From contig JBATDG010000099.1 in NCBI GenBank assembly GCA_049663345.1, forward strand, positions 15,056 to 79,055: a DNA stretch of 64,000 bases, in the 5' to 3' direction. The notes below the pieces were generated by a model. That model worked only from the letters and a program-made list of their open reading frames with translations. It was not told where the DNA came from and made no database searches. The translations under genes and the position numbers were made by a program. Origin of the DNA: SZUA-365 sp049663345. Lineage in GTDB: Bacteria > Bacteroidota > Ignavibacteria > SZUA-365. The first letter of the stretch is position 1. Every line of letters starts with the position of its first letter. Positions 50,703 to 59,107 of this stretch are shown here, piece by piece.

Positions 50703-52175
50703 TTATTTGTTCAGCACCATTTTCATGGTCTTGGAGAAGGTCAATCCCGACTGCAAACCGGTCATGCTGACGGTTGCAATATAGTTGCCGGAATTCAGAT
50801 TCGCCGCATCAAATGCGACCGAATGTGTACCTTCTTCGATGGAACCGTTGACCAGCGTGGCAACCGTGCGGCCGAGCATGTCGCTCACCGTAAGGATAAC
50901 CTGGCTGCGCTCAGGAACGCTGTACTGAATCATGGTCGTGGGATTGAACGGATTCGGGAAGTTCTGATCCATGTCGAAGGTCCACGGGTGGAAATTCGAA
51001 CCGTTCTTCGGAGTGATGGCGCCATGGGTACGCATCCAGTTCAGCTTGACGGCGATATAGTCAAAGTTGTTGACAATACCGTTTCCATCAGCATCCATGA
51101 AGCAGCCTTCAGGAGTGTACCAGGGCACGCCCGGCTGAAGCTCCCATGCGTAATAGGTCATCATGTTGGTCGATGCATCCGCACGATAGCGGGCGGGGCC
51201 GTTGAGCCAATTACTCTGGAGATTCGCATCGTGAATGTAGGTATTTAGATCAGCGCGGTCACCGTAGTTCACGATGTTATCGTTGTTGACATCACCCGGC
51301 CATACCTCGCAAAGCGTCTGTCCCGGAGCGAGAACCATGACGACCTTGTTGAGCATGAAATTGTCGAGCTTGTTGCAGATATCGAAGACATTGAACACCA
51401 CCTCGAGGTTGTAGAAACCAGGAGGCAGGCTGCTGGACTGCACAACGAACGTGCCGCTGACCTTGTTAGCATTGATATGCACGACGGTGTTTTCACTGTG
51501 CACGAGAATGCCGGTCGGGGTATAGAAATTGAAGGTAATTGTTGCGTCGAATTCGCCGATGGGGCGGCCAACTTCAAAGTCGATGCGAACGGGATCCGGC
51601 TGTACGATAAATGCCGGTGCATCGAAGCTGATATCGGTCATAGGATCGGTGCAGGCATTGCGAATCTGGATTTCGCGGAAATGCGGGTTGCTCGTCTGAC
51701 CAATCGGAGCCATCACCCAGTTGGTGATGCGCATTTTATCCGATGTTACTGGCGGGAACGAAATAAGGCGCTCCCAGTCCGTGTAGTTCGTGCCAAGAAA
51801 GCTACCAGCACTTGCCCAAGCCGAGCCGGTCCAGTATTGGATCTCAGCACCTAGCATATAGCGGTTATTGATCGCTCCATGGTACAAATAGAGCTCACCA
51901 AAATCAACAGGAGAGGGCCATGTAAACATGATCCATGCACTTGAGTTTGTATGCGTCGCACCGGAGGTCCAGCCCCAGGGCAGTGAGCCGGCAGGCGGGA
52001 TAACGCCGTCATTATAATTGGCGGGTCCATAAACGCCTGAACCGCCGCTGCTGTGCGTACACACGGCATTCACGGCGATATTCGGCGTAGGCGCCTGTGC
52101 CATTAGGAGGGAACCTGACACGAGGAGGAAGCTGGTCAAGAGGAAGAACGTTGACAAGGTAATTCGTAGCCTCAT
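50703..52175 (-). CDS. secreted discoidin-like/dockerin-like protein with T9SS tail
   Basis: Signal peptide (LSTFFLLTSFLLVSGSLLMA), then a discoidin-like domain (NIAVNAVCTHSSGG, WGWTSGATHTNSSAWIMFTW, WERLISFPPVTSDKMRITN) likely to bind sugars, an Ig-like middle, a dockerin-like calcium-binding region (EVWPGDVNNDNIVNYGDRAD, MDADGNGIVNNFDYIAVKLN), and a T9SS type A tail (MDQNFPNPFNPTTMIQYSVP). AGGAG precedes ATG 52175. It has 490 residues. It is the outlying member of a local family of three; its N-terminal domain differs from the other two. The partner of the dockerin-like part is unknown. Confidence 0.88.
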   Translation of the reverse strand: MRLRITLSTFFLLTSFLLVSGSLLMAQAPTPNIAVNAVCTHSSGGSGVYGPANYNDGVIPPAGSLPWGWTSGATHTNSSAWIMFTWPSPVDFGELYLYHGAINNRYMLGAEIQYWTGSAWASAGSFLGTNYTDWERLISFPPVTSDKMRITNWVMAPIGQTSNPHFREIQIRNACTDPMTDISFDAPAFIVQPDPVRIDFEVGRPIGEFDATITFNFYTPTGILVHSENTVVHINANKVSGTFVVQSSSLPPGFYNLEVVFNVFDICNKLDNFMLNKVVMVLAPGQTLCEVWPGDVNNDNIVNYGDRADLNTYIHDANLQSNWLNGPARYRADASTNMMTYYAWELQPGVPWYTPEGCFMDADGNGIVNNFDYIAVKLNWMRTHGAITPKNGSNFHPWTFDMDQNFPNPFNPTTMIQYSVPERSQVILTVSDMLGRTVATLVNGSIEEGTHSVAFDAANLNSGNYIATVSMTGLQSGLTFSKTMKMVLNK

Positions 52176-52409
52176 AGATGACTCCTGCTTTATTGTGATT
52201 GTGGATGGGAATCGAGAGTCGTCGGTCTTCTGAATCTATGGCCTGAATTTACAGTTCAATTATTAGAATCGCAACAGAAATGTGAAGATTTCGCCCGACC
52301 CGCAATAGCGCTTGCCGCGATGATCTCTCACGAAACCGAAAATACGGATAATATGGTGCACAATCGGCAGTTCCGGCGATTCGCAGCAGATCATCGAGGA
52401 GCAAAAAAA

Positions 52410-52443
52410 AAAATACCCCTCAGGCAGAAAAACCCGAGGGGTA
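52410..52443 (-). terminator. intrinsic terminator of the second T9SS gene
   Basis: On the minus strand ACCCCTCGGG pairs imperfectly with CCTGAGGGGT around an A-rich/T-rich loop, followed by a run of nine or more T residues. It lies about 50 bases past the stop at 52492. Confidence 0.82.
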
Positions 52444-52491
52444 AAGAACAACACGGAAAAGAAAACGATGAACGTCAGTCCTTAGAAAGGA

Positions 52492-54177
52492 CTATTTGTT
52501 CAGCACCATCTTGATGGCTTTCGAGAACGTAAGACCGGTCTCGAGTCCCGCTATGCTTAGAGTGGCGACGTAGTTTCCGGAGGTGAGTCCGGAAGCATCA
52601 AACGTCGAAGAATGTACTCCCGCTTCGATGGTGCCGTTTACCAGTGTTGCAACCGTGCGGCCGAGCATGTCGGTGACTGTCAGCGTGACCTGGCTGCGTT
52701 CGGGAGTGCTGTACTGGATCATCGTCGCAGGGTTGAACGGATTCGGATAATTCTGATCCATATCGAAGCTCATCGAGCTGAAATTGCTTCCGCCCTTCGG
52801 TGTGAGAACGCCGTGTGAGCGCGCCCAGTTGATCTTGATAACGACATAGTCCCAATTGTTGACGATGCCGTTACCGTCGGCATCCATGTAGCAGCCTTCG
52901 GGAGTGTTCCAGGGAATCGAGGGCTGAGGCTCCCACGCGAAGTAGGCCATTGGGTCGTCGCCGGCTTCGATCTTGAAGCGGGCCGGACCATTCAACCAGG
53001 TGGGACTCATGTTAGCATCAAAGATGTAGCGGTTGAGATCCTTGCGATCGGCGTAGTTGACGACGAGATCGTTATTCACATCACCCGGCCACACTTCACA
53101 AAGAACAGTACCCTGGCTGATGAGCAGCGTGGACGTTTCATCGATCACGTCTTCATACATCAGGCAATTGTTCCACATGCTGAACGTCGCTTCCACCCGG
53201 TAGTAAGCTGCAGGAAGATTCACGCTCATCGCCCGCATACCCGTCAAGGTACCGAGCGGTTTGTGTACGGTGAACACGTCCGTGTAGGCGGGATTGCCCG
53301 AGTTGTCGCCGATACGGTAGAAATTCAGCGTAATCGTAACATCATATTCTTCATCGGGAGGATAGCTGATCTCGTATTTCGCATACAGGGATCCGGGAGT
53401 GAAGAAATAACCGGCAGCGTTGCCCTGCGCATCAACCATGGAGATGTCGGCGGAACCCTGCGGCACATAGCAGCCGAAGCGATACGTGAGACCGACAGGC
53501 GGCATGTTTGTGGAGTTGTAGGTCTTCGTGATTGCACCGTTCGTAGAGGCGGTGGAACCAACCCAGGAACCCACGCGATTCTGAATATCGCCGGGAGACA
53601 TGCTGGCGATACCGACATTCACGGGCTGTCCGCCGGCACTGGGATTGAGAATCGTCCCGTACACAAATTCAATCATGTTGCTGGTTTCGTAGAGCTTGAC
53701 CTGGAAATTGAGTTTGTCGCCCACTCCGTAGTAAGTCATCCAGTCGGTCCACTGAAACGTCATAACCCGGTTCGGAGCGGCGCCCGAAGCGGCGTATGTC
53801 ATCGTTCCCTGATAGTTGCCATGGAGATCGTCGCCCCAAGCGGAGAGCATTTCGAGATACAGACCGGAATTCTGACAGTTGAGCGGCGGCATGTAATAGG
53901 CATAAGGGTAGCTGGTATTCAGAGTAATGTACCCGTTTGTCGTCATGAAGGCAGTGGAATAATAGACGCCATTATACATAAACGGGAACGGCATCGGGAC
54001 CGCATATGACTCATCGTCATGGTAGCCGCCAGGGGTGCAGACGTTCGTCCCGGTTATCGGTGTATAAGTCCCTATGAACTCAACAAACGGCTTGGTAGCG
54101 ATTGTCTGGGATTGCACCTGTACAGAGAAGCCCAGCAATAATAGCACTACCGCAGATATAAGAGACATTTTTTTCAT
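52492..54177 (-). CDS. secreted dockerin-like protein with T9SS tail (paralog A)
   Basis: 561 residues. Leader (KMSLISAVVLLLLGFSVQVQ), then a beta-sandwich domain of ~200 residues (TYTPITGTNVCTPGGYHDDE, MTFQWTDWMTYYGVGDKLNF, NVGIASMSPGDIQNRVGSW), an Ig-like part, a dockerin-like section (CEVWPGDVNNDLVVNYADRK, YMDADGNGIVNNWDYVVIKI) and a T9SS type A tail (SSMSFDMDQNYPNPFNPATM). It is closely similar along most of its length to the gene at 54387, so the two arose by duplication. AAAGG lies before the ATG. The N-domain family is not one I can name; surface binding or adhesion is possible. Confidence 0.88.
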   Translation of the reverse strand: MKKMSLISAVVLLLLGFSVQVQSQTIATKPFVEFIGTYTPITGTNVCTPGGYHDDESYAVPMPFPFMYNGVYYSTAFMTTNGYITLNTSYPYAYYMPPLNCQNSGLYLEMLSAWGDDLHGNYQGTMTYAASGAAPNRVMTFQWTDWMTYYGVGDKLNFQVKLYETSNMIEFVYGTILNPSAGGQPVNVGIASMSPGDIQNRVGSWVGSTASTNGAITKTYNSTNMPPVGLTYRFGCYVPQGSADISMVDAQGNAAGYFFTPGSLYAKYEISYPPDEEYDVTITLNFYRIGDNSGNPAYTDVFTVHKPLGTLTGMRAMSVNLPAAYYRVEATFSMWNNCLMYEDVIDETSTLLISQGTVLCEVWPGDVNNDLVVNYADRKDLNRYIFDANMSPTWLNGPARFKIEAGDDPMAYFAWEPQPSIPWNTPEGCYMDADGNGIVNNWDYVVIKINWARSHGVLTPKGGSNFSSMSFDMDQNYPNPFNPATMIQYSTPERSQVTLTVTDMLGRTVATLVNGTIEAGVHSSTFDASGLTSGNYVATLSIAGLETGLTFSKAIKMVLNK

Positions 54178-54308
54178 AGCTTACGCCTTTTGATTAAAGT
54201 TTCACTGCAACTGCGGAATATTATTCACACTGTGAATTTAAGTCTCACTCCAATAAAATAGTATATCGATTCTGTCTATGCAAGCACAAGGCAGTGAAAG
54301 CAAAAAAA

Positions 54309-54343
54309 AAAACTCCTCAGGCCGCGAAGCCTGAGGAGTTGAA
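54309..54343 (-). terminator. intrinsic terminator of the third T9SS gene
   Basis: AACTCCTCAGGC and GCCTGAGGAGTT form a perfect 12-bp stem around CGCGAA; on the minus strand more than ten T residues follow. Confidence 0.92.
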
Positions 54344-54386
54344 AGCATTTCAGAACCGGATTCAGATCGCCGGTCCGTCTATGAAC

Positions 54387-56051
54387 TTATTTGCTCAAGA
54401 CCATCTTGATGGTCTTCGAGAAGGTCAAACCGGACTCGATGCCAACCATGCTGATGGTGGCGACGTAGTTGCCGGAGGTGAGGCCGGAAGCATCGAATGT
54501 CGAGGAATGCACGCCGGCTTCGATGGCTCCATTGACCAGTGTTGCCACTGTGCGGCCGAGCATGTCGGCGACGGTCAGTGTAACCTGGCTGCGCTCAGGT
54601 GTGCTGTACTGGAGCATGGTGGTAGGATTGAACGGATTGGGATAGTTCTGATCCATATCGAAAGTCATGGAGCCGAATGAGCTGCCGGACTTCGGTGCGA
54701 TCACTCCATGTGCCCGCGCCCAGTTGATCTTGATAACGACATAATCCCAGTTGTTGACGACACCGTTACCGTCTGCATCCATGTAGCAGCCTTCGGGGGT
54801 GTTCCAGGGAATGGAGGGCTGAAGCTCCCACGCCATGTACGCCATCGCGTCGTCGCCGGCTTCGATCTTGAAGCGGGCCGGACCGTTAAGCCATGTCGGG
54901 CTCATGTTCGCATCGAAGATGTAGCGATTGAGATCCTTGCGATCGGTGTAGTTGACGACATTGTCGTTGTTGACATCGCCCGGCCACACTTCGCAAAGCA
55001 CGGTGCCCTGGCTGATGAACAGAGTCGAAGTTTCGTCCTTCACTTCTTCAGCCATGAGGCAGTTGTTCCAGACATTGAACACTGCTTCCACACGGTAGTA
55101 TGCCGGGGGAAGATTGACGTTGATCGGACGCATGCCGGTATAGCTGCCGAGCGTCTTGTGAGCGACAAATGATTCGGTGTATGCGGGGTTGCCGGAATTG
55201 TCGCCGATACGGTAGAAATTGAGCGTCACAGGGACATCATATTCCTGATCCAGCGGATAGCTGATCGTGTACTTCGCATAGATGGTGCCCGGAGTAAAGT
55301 AATAACCTGCGGGATTACCCTGAGCATCTACCAAGGAAATGTCGACAGAGCCCTGGGGCACGTAGCAGCCGAAACGGTAGACGTAGCCGTTAGGCGGCTT
55401 AACTGTGCCACCATAAATTTGCGTTGCCGTGGACACGTTCGTGCCAGTGCTTCCTACCCATGAAGTTGTGCGAGCCTGAATGTCGTTCGGGAAGGAACTG
55501 CGGATACCAACCTGACCAGCATAGGTTGAACCTGATGTAGTCCAATCTCCATAGACGATCTCTATCATGTTGCTGGTTTCGTACAGCTTGATCTGGAAAT
55601 TCAGCTTGTCATAGACACCGTAATAGGTCATCCAGTCTTTCCACTGCACGGTCATCACGCGGTTCGGAGCGGCACCGCTCACGGCCCATGTAATTGTGCC
55701 CTGATAGTTGCCATGGAGATCGCGGCCCAACGCGCTGACGATATCGTAGTTATTGGGGAACAGCGAGTAGTAAATGTAAGGCTGTGAGCTTCCGAACGTG
55801 AGATACCCATTGGTCGTGGCGTAAAGCACCGTATTTGGATTGTTGTTGTAGTAGAAAGTAAACGGAATGTTTACCGCATAACTTTCGTCATCATGATACC
55901 CTGCAGGAGTGCAGATATCGGTACCGGTGATTTCAGAGTAAGTTCCCTGAAATTGGACGAACGGTTTTGTCGCAATGGATTGTGCGTTCACCGTCTGCAT
56001 TACAACACTCGTGAACAGCACGAGCGCAAACAGTAGCCCGAGTTTTCTCAT
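54387..56051 (-). CDS. secreted dockerin-like protein with T9SS tail (paralog B)
   Basis: 554 residues from ATG 56051 with AAGGAG upstream; the frame to 56108 is leaderless. Leader KLGLLFALVLFTSVVMQTVN. Domain layout equals that of the gene at 52492: N-terminal sandwich (TYSEITGTDICTPAGYHDDE, MTVQWKDWMTYYGVYDKLNF), Ig-like part, dockerin-like region (EVWPGDVNNDNVVNYTDRKD, YMDADGNGVVNNWDYVVIKI) and T9SS tail (SMTFDMDQNYPNPFNPTTML). The C-terminal ~250 residues are nearly the same in both. The pair and the 50703 gene form a tandem set, each with a private terminator. Confidence 0.9.
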   Translation of the reverse strand: MRKLGLLFALVLFTSVVMQTVNAQSIATKPFVQFQGTYSEITGTDICTPAGYHDDESYAVNIPFTFYYNNNPNTVLYATTNGYLTFGSSQPYIYYSLFPNNYDIVSALGRDLHGNYQGTITWAVSGAAPNRVMTVQWKDWMTYYGVYDKLNFQIKLYETSNMIEIVYGDWTTSGSTYAGQVGIRSSFPNDIQARTTSWVGSTGTNVSTATQIYGGTVKPPNGYVYRFGCYVPQGSVDISLVDAQGNPAGYYFTPGTIYAKYTISYPLDQEYDVPVTLNFYRIGDNSGNPAYTESFVAHKTLGSYTGMRPINVNLPPAYYRVEAVFNVWNNCLMAEEVKDETSTLFISQGTVLCEVWPGDVNNDNVVNYTDRKDLNRYIFDANMSPTWLNGPARFKIEAGDDAMAYMAWELQPSIPWNTPEGCYMDADGNGVVNNWDYVVIKINWARAHGVIAPKSGSSFGSMTFDMDQNYPNPFNPTTMLQYSTPERSQVTLTVADMLGRTVATLVNGAIEAGVHSSTFDASGLTSGNYVATISMVGIESGLTFSKTIKMVLSK

Positions 56052-56154
56052 AAAAAGAACTCCTTGGAAATGGTGAGAATCAACCTGTGGATGATAGTTT
56101 CGAATCAATTGTATGAAAAATACTCAGGAAGCAGCTTATAAACAACAAAAAAAA

Positions 56155-56178
56155 CGTCCCATCGTTACCGACGGGACG
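56155..56178 (-). terminator. minus-strand terminator without an intact upstream gene
   Basis: On the minus strand CGTCCCGTCG-GTAA-CGATGGGACG is a 10-bp stem with one G-T pair and a GTAA loop, followed by about eight T residues. No complete minus-strand gene lies before it; the next feature upstream on that strand is a probable gene remnant ending at 56208. Confidence 0.82.
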
Positions 56179-56207
56179 CCTCATCCACGAGGTGATGTCG
56201 CTCCATA

Positions 56208-56355
56208 TCAAAGCGCCACCCTTTTGGTTTTCATGAAGGTTTCATCCTTCCTGAGACCACTCAGACTGATGCAGCAGGTAATTTACAACGGTTGTTGCTT
56301 CGGGCTGCTGTATCAAAATTCATGCTTCTTGAATAATATTTCAGACTCGTATTCG
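56208..56355 (-). pseudogene. probable remnant of a T9SS-tail gene (decayed fourth member)
   Basis: Read on the minus strand, a frame ending at the TGA at 56208-56210 gives ...TFMKTKRVAL, like the end of a T9SS tail, and a shifted frame just before it gives SMNFDTAARSNNRC, like the FDxxxLPSGxYxC strand. A stop (TAA) and frameshift separate the two. It ends 30 bases before the terminator at 56155, the same spacing as in its intact neighbours. The match is short and judged by eye, so this is tentative. Outside it, 56052-56500 shows no gene. Confidence 0.4.
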
Positions 56356-56527
56356 TTCAGATCAATGTTGTTTGATGTGAATATAATTCACCAAGTGAGT
56401 AAATGCAACAGTCGGTAGATTTTTTTTTTAGTATTTCCTGCATGCCCTGTCATTCCAGCATATCACTTCTTGTTTCTCAACACCGAGACCCATAATTTGC
56501 TTGTTCATATCAATATCGGAGTTTGCA

Positions 56528-57526
56528 TTGAGTTTGACATATAAGAGCGCAGGAGTGGATATTGATTCGGGCGAAGAGCTTGTCCGGAGAATCGCGACGA
56601 AGGTAAAATCCACCCACGGACCAAGAGTACTTACGAATATCGGCGGTTTTGGGGCTCTTTTTGATGCTTCCTTCCCCGAACACAAAGAACCGGTGCTGGT
56701 TTCCAGCGTTGACGGCGTCGGCACGAAGCTGAAAATCGCCGCTGCGGCGAACAGGCATGATACTGTAGGACAGGACCTCGTCAACCATTGCGTCAATGAT
56801 ATTCTCACAACCGGCGCGCGTCCGCTGTTTTTTATGGATTATTTCGCGACAGGGAGACTCGATCCCGACGTCGCCGAAGCAGTAATCTCCGGCTTCGTGA
56901 CTGCTTGTGCAGAAAACGGCTGCGCTCTGATCGGTGGAGAAACAGCGGAAATGCCCGGAATGTATGCGCCGACCGAGTACGACATCGCAGGGACCATCGT
57001 CGGCATCGTCGAAAAGAGCAAAATTCTCAATAAGGAGAATGTTCGTCCGGGTGACGTGTTGATCGGACTTCCCTCGAGCGGACTTCATACCAACGGATAC
57101 TCACTCGCACGCGCCGCCCTGCTTCCGCACTTTGCCCTCGACGCCCAATTCGATGACCTGGGCGGAACTCTGGCAGATGCCCTGCTTGCCGTCCACCGCA
57201 GCTATCTGCACATGATCACTCCCCTGCTCGACGATAATCTGGTGCATGCACTTTCGCATGTGACTGGCGGAGGCATCGTCGGAAATACAAAGAGGGTGAT
57301 CGCTTCAGACTGCGAACTGGATATCGACTGGGAATCCTGGACCCGGCCCAAGATTTTTTCGATGATTCAGGAACTGGGGAAAGTACCTGAAGAGGACATG
57401 CGCCGGACATTCAATCTGGGCATCGGACTTATCGTAATCACATCCGAAGAACAGAGTGCAGCAGTGCTGAACCGCCTTGCAGCGGAGCAGCCCGTCGTAA
57501 TCGGACATGTGGTAAAAAAAGACTGA
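56528..57526 (+). CDS. purM: phosphoribosylformylglycinamidine cyclo-ligase
   Basis: Fifth step of purine synthesis: ATP-dependent closure of the imidazole ring to give aminoimidazole ribotide. TYKSAGVDIDSGEELV at the start, SSVDGVGTKLKIAAAANRHD, CVNDILTTGARPLFFMDYFA, ALIGGETAEMPGMYAPTEYD, GLPSSGLHTNGYSLAR and HVTGGGIVGNTKRV are all canonical. The start is a TTG; 56528 has GGAG six bases before it and is preferred, while TTG 56534 and TTG 56501 are alternatives. About 332 residues, normal for PurM. It stands alone on the plus strand. Confidence 0.95.
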   Translation: MSLTYKSAGVDIDSGEELVRRIATKVKSTHGPRVLTNIGGFGALFDASFPEHKEPVLVSSVDGVGTKLKIAAAANRHDTVGQDLVNHCVNDILTTGARPLFFMDYFATGRLDPDVAEAVISGFVTACAENGCALIGGETAEMPGMYAPTEYDIAGTIVGIVEKSKILNKENVRPGDVLIGLPSSGLHTNGYSLARAALLPHFALDAQFDDLGGTLADALLAVHRSYLHMITPLLDDNLVHALSHVTGGGIVGNTKRVIASDCELDIDWESWTRPKIFSMIQELGKVPEEDMRRTFNLGIGLIVITSEEQSAAVLNRLAAEQPVVIGHVVKKD

Positions 57527-57533
57527 TTCGGCT

Positions 57534-58430
57534 TCAAACTCCCTGAAGCTGAACTATAGCTTGATCAATACAGCGCGTTGCGACCGCGCTGTATTCGTTT
57601 TCACGCCAGATCTGAAGCACTTTGATCATTTCCGCCTTCGACATCCCTTCCCATCGCAAACGCGGATTCCGAATGAATTCGCAAACCAGTGAAGCTACTT
57701 TCTCCGCGCCGGCTTTTTGCAGCGACGAGAGAAATTCCAACAGCGCTTGCTGATCGCCATACATACTGGCAATCCGAAGCACGTAGCGCAGTCCCTGATA
57801 TACCTGGGGGTCATCCGCATGTTCGCTCGAAAGCCGAAGCAGCATATACACTGCGGCGGAATCCTGCGGACGCGTACCAACTATTCGGGCAGCGACACCA
57901 AGCGGAATCAGGCGTCGCCAGGCCTTTGCGGATTGCGCGAGCGTCGAGAGTTCGGTGGAGCTTCGCTCAAAAAACTGATCGTAATGCTCGAGAAGCGCGT
58001 AGATGATCAGATTGCGTGCATCCACCCAATCCAGACTCATATCGATCAGCTCAATTACCTGCGCTACCTTCAGGGGCTGCTGATTCACGTAGATTGCTGC
58101 AAGCATGGCGGCAATTTTTCGCAGATGCACTACTCCGTAGCGGAACCCATGCGACGTGCCGATAATGTTGGCATTCGGAATTCTGACAACATGAAGCGGC
58201 GCAGTTTCCCACAGCCAGCATGCAAAATCGAATCCGTTGGGCGGCAGTCCGGCGAAGCCATCGCCCATCGCCTCCGCAATCATACGGGCCATATCCCAGG
58301 CAGCTATATGGCGTCCGTCAACTATCGGAGGATGCTCCAGCTGGTCGATGATGTCGGCGAGCGCTTCCTCGAACTCACCTCCCGTGACGAGCAGGCTGTT
58401 GCGGATATTTTTATCGACAATGCTGTCCAT
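57534..58430 (-). CDS. conserved-looking helical protein of unknown function
   Basis: 298 residues, predicted mostly alpha-helical with evenly spaced hydrophobic faces (LRKIAAMLAAIYVNQQPLKVAQVI, WRRLIPLGVAARIVGTR), which could be a HEAT- or TPR-like superhelix, but no repeat is clear. There is no signal peptide or membrane span, so it is probably cytoplasmic. I do not recognise the family. It starts eight bases after the stop of the thioredoxin-like gene on the same strand, so the two are likely co-transcribed. The coding pattern looks real across its length. Confidence 0.65.
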   Translation of the reverse strand: MDSIVDKNIRNSLLVTGGEFEEALADIIDQLEHPPIVDGRHIAAWDMARMIAEAMGDGFAGLPPNGFDFACWLWETAPLHVVRIPNANIIGTSHGFRYGVVHLRKIAAMLAAIYVNQQPLKVAQVIELIDMSLDWVDARNLIIYALLEHYDQFFERSSTELSTLAQSAKAWRRLIPLGVAARIVGTRPQDSAAVYMLLRLSSEHADDPQVYQGLRYVLRIASMYGDQQALLEFLSSLQKAGAEKVASLVCEFIRNPRLRWEGMSKAEMIKVLQIWRENEYSAVATRCIDQAIVQLQGV

Positions 58431-58438
58431 ACATAAAC

Positions 58439-58927
58439 CTATTCGGCGGCGGTCACAAGAGCCGCGGGACGCCAGAGGTAGAGAAAACGATATACTGCTC
58501 CGGGATCATGCGATCCATCCTTTTCGAGCAGTCCACTGTCCTGCGTGTGCAGGCGCTGACCGGCACTGTCCAGCACCAGCAGCACCGGGAAACCAAAACG
58601 CTGAGGATTTTCGAGGCGCTCGAGGACGTCAAGGTTTGTATTTTCCTTGCTGTAGTTCACTCGAATGAGAACGTAATCCGCATTCATCAGGGAATCGATC
58701 CTGCTGTCGCTGTTCATCAGTTTGTCGAGCTTGACGCACCAGGGGCACCAATTCCCTCCCACTTGAACGAGGACATGCTTGCCCGTTGCAGAAGCATATG
58801 AGATAGCCGCGCGCAGTTCGCCCGAGGCATTGGCGGACGGATCGTAGAGTTGTACTTTCGACTCCTGCGCATATGTAGACGCAGCGCACAGCAGGAGCAG
58901 TGAAATCACCGCAAGACTGATTCTCAT
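58439..58927 (-). CDS. exported thioredoxin-like protein with CPWC motif
   Basis: Leader (RISLAVISLLLLCAASTYAQ) and a thioredoxin fold with GGNWCPWCVKLDKLMNSDS, then YVLIRVNYSKEN and FGFPVLLVLDSAGQRLHTQ with the cis-Pro. The CPWC site suits a thiol-disulfide reductase or isomerase, or thiol provision for cytochrome c maturation, in the periplasm. It has 162 residues; ATG 58927 has AAGGATG before it, and the open frame to 58960 has no leader. A role in haem attachment to the cytochromes nearby is possible but not shown. Confidence 0.85.
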   Translation of the reverse strand: MRISLAVISLLLLCAASTYAQESKVQLYDPSANASGELRAAISYASATGKHVLVQVGGNWCPWCVKLDKLMNSDSRIDSLMNADYVLIRVNYSKENTNLDVLERLENPQRFGFPVLLVLDSAGQRLHTQDSGLLEKDGSHDPGAVYRFLYLWRPAALVTAAE

Positions 58928-59059
58928 TGAGTCATCCTTAATTCCCCGGTTCGGGGCCATGTATGTATGGTAAGGTTAAGCGGAGATGCATGGTTATGAT
59001 TAAGGTAAAATAGGGCCTTCGCCAGCAAAGGACAAACGACTGCGCATGAAAAAAAACAA

Positions 59060-59089
59060 CGAGGCCGCCCTGAATAAGACGGCCTCGTC
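59060..59089 (-). terminator. intrinsic terminator of the NuoG-like gene
   Basis: CGAGGCCG and CGGCCTCG flank a loop; on the minus strand TTGTTTTTTTT follows. It lies 19 bases after the stop at 59108. Confidence 0.85.
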
Positions 59090-59107
59090 GGAAAAAGAAT
59101 TCGGCGA

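Noticed and set aside
50250..50770. Overlapping plus-strand frames across the tRNA and second octamer array
   Set aside because: They read through a tRNA gene and tandem repeats; the repeat gives a false LRPY/LTP pattern.
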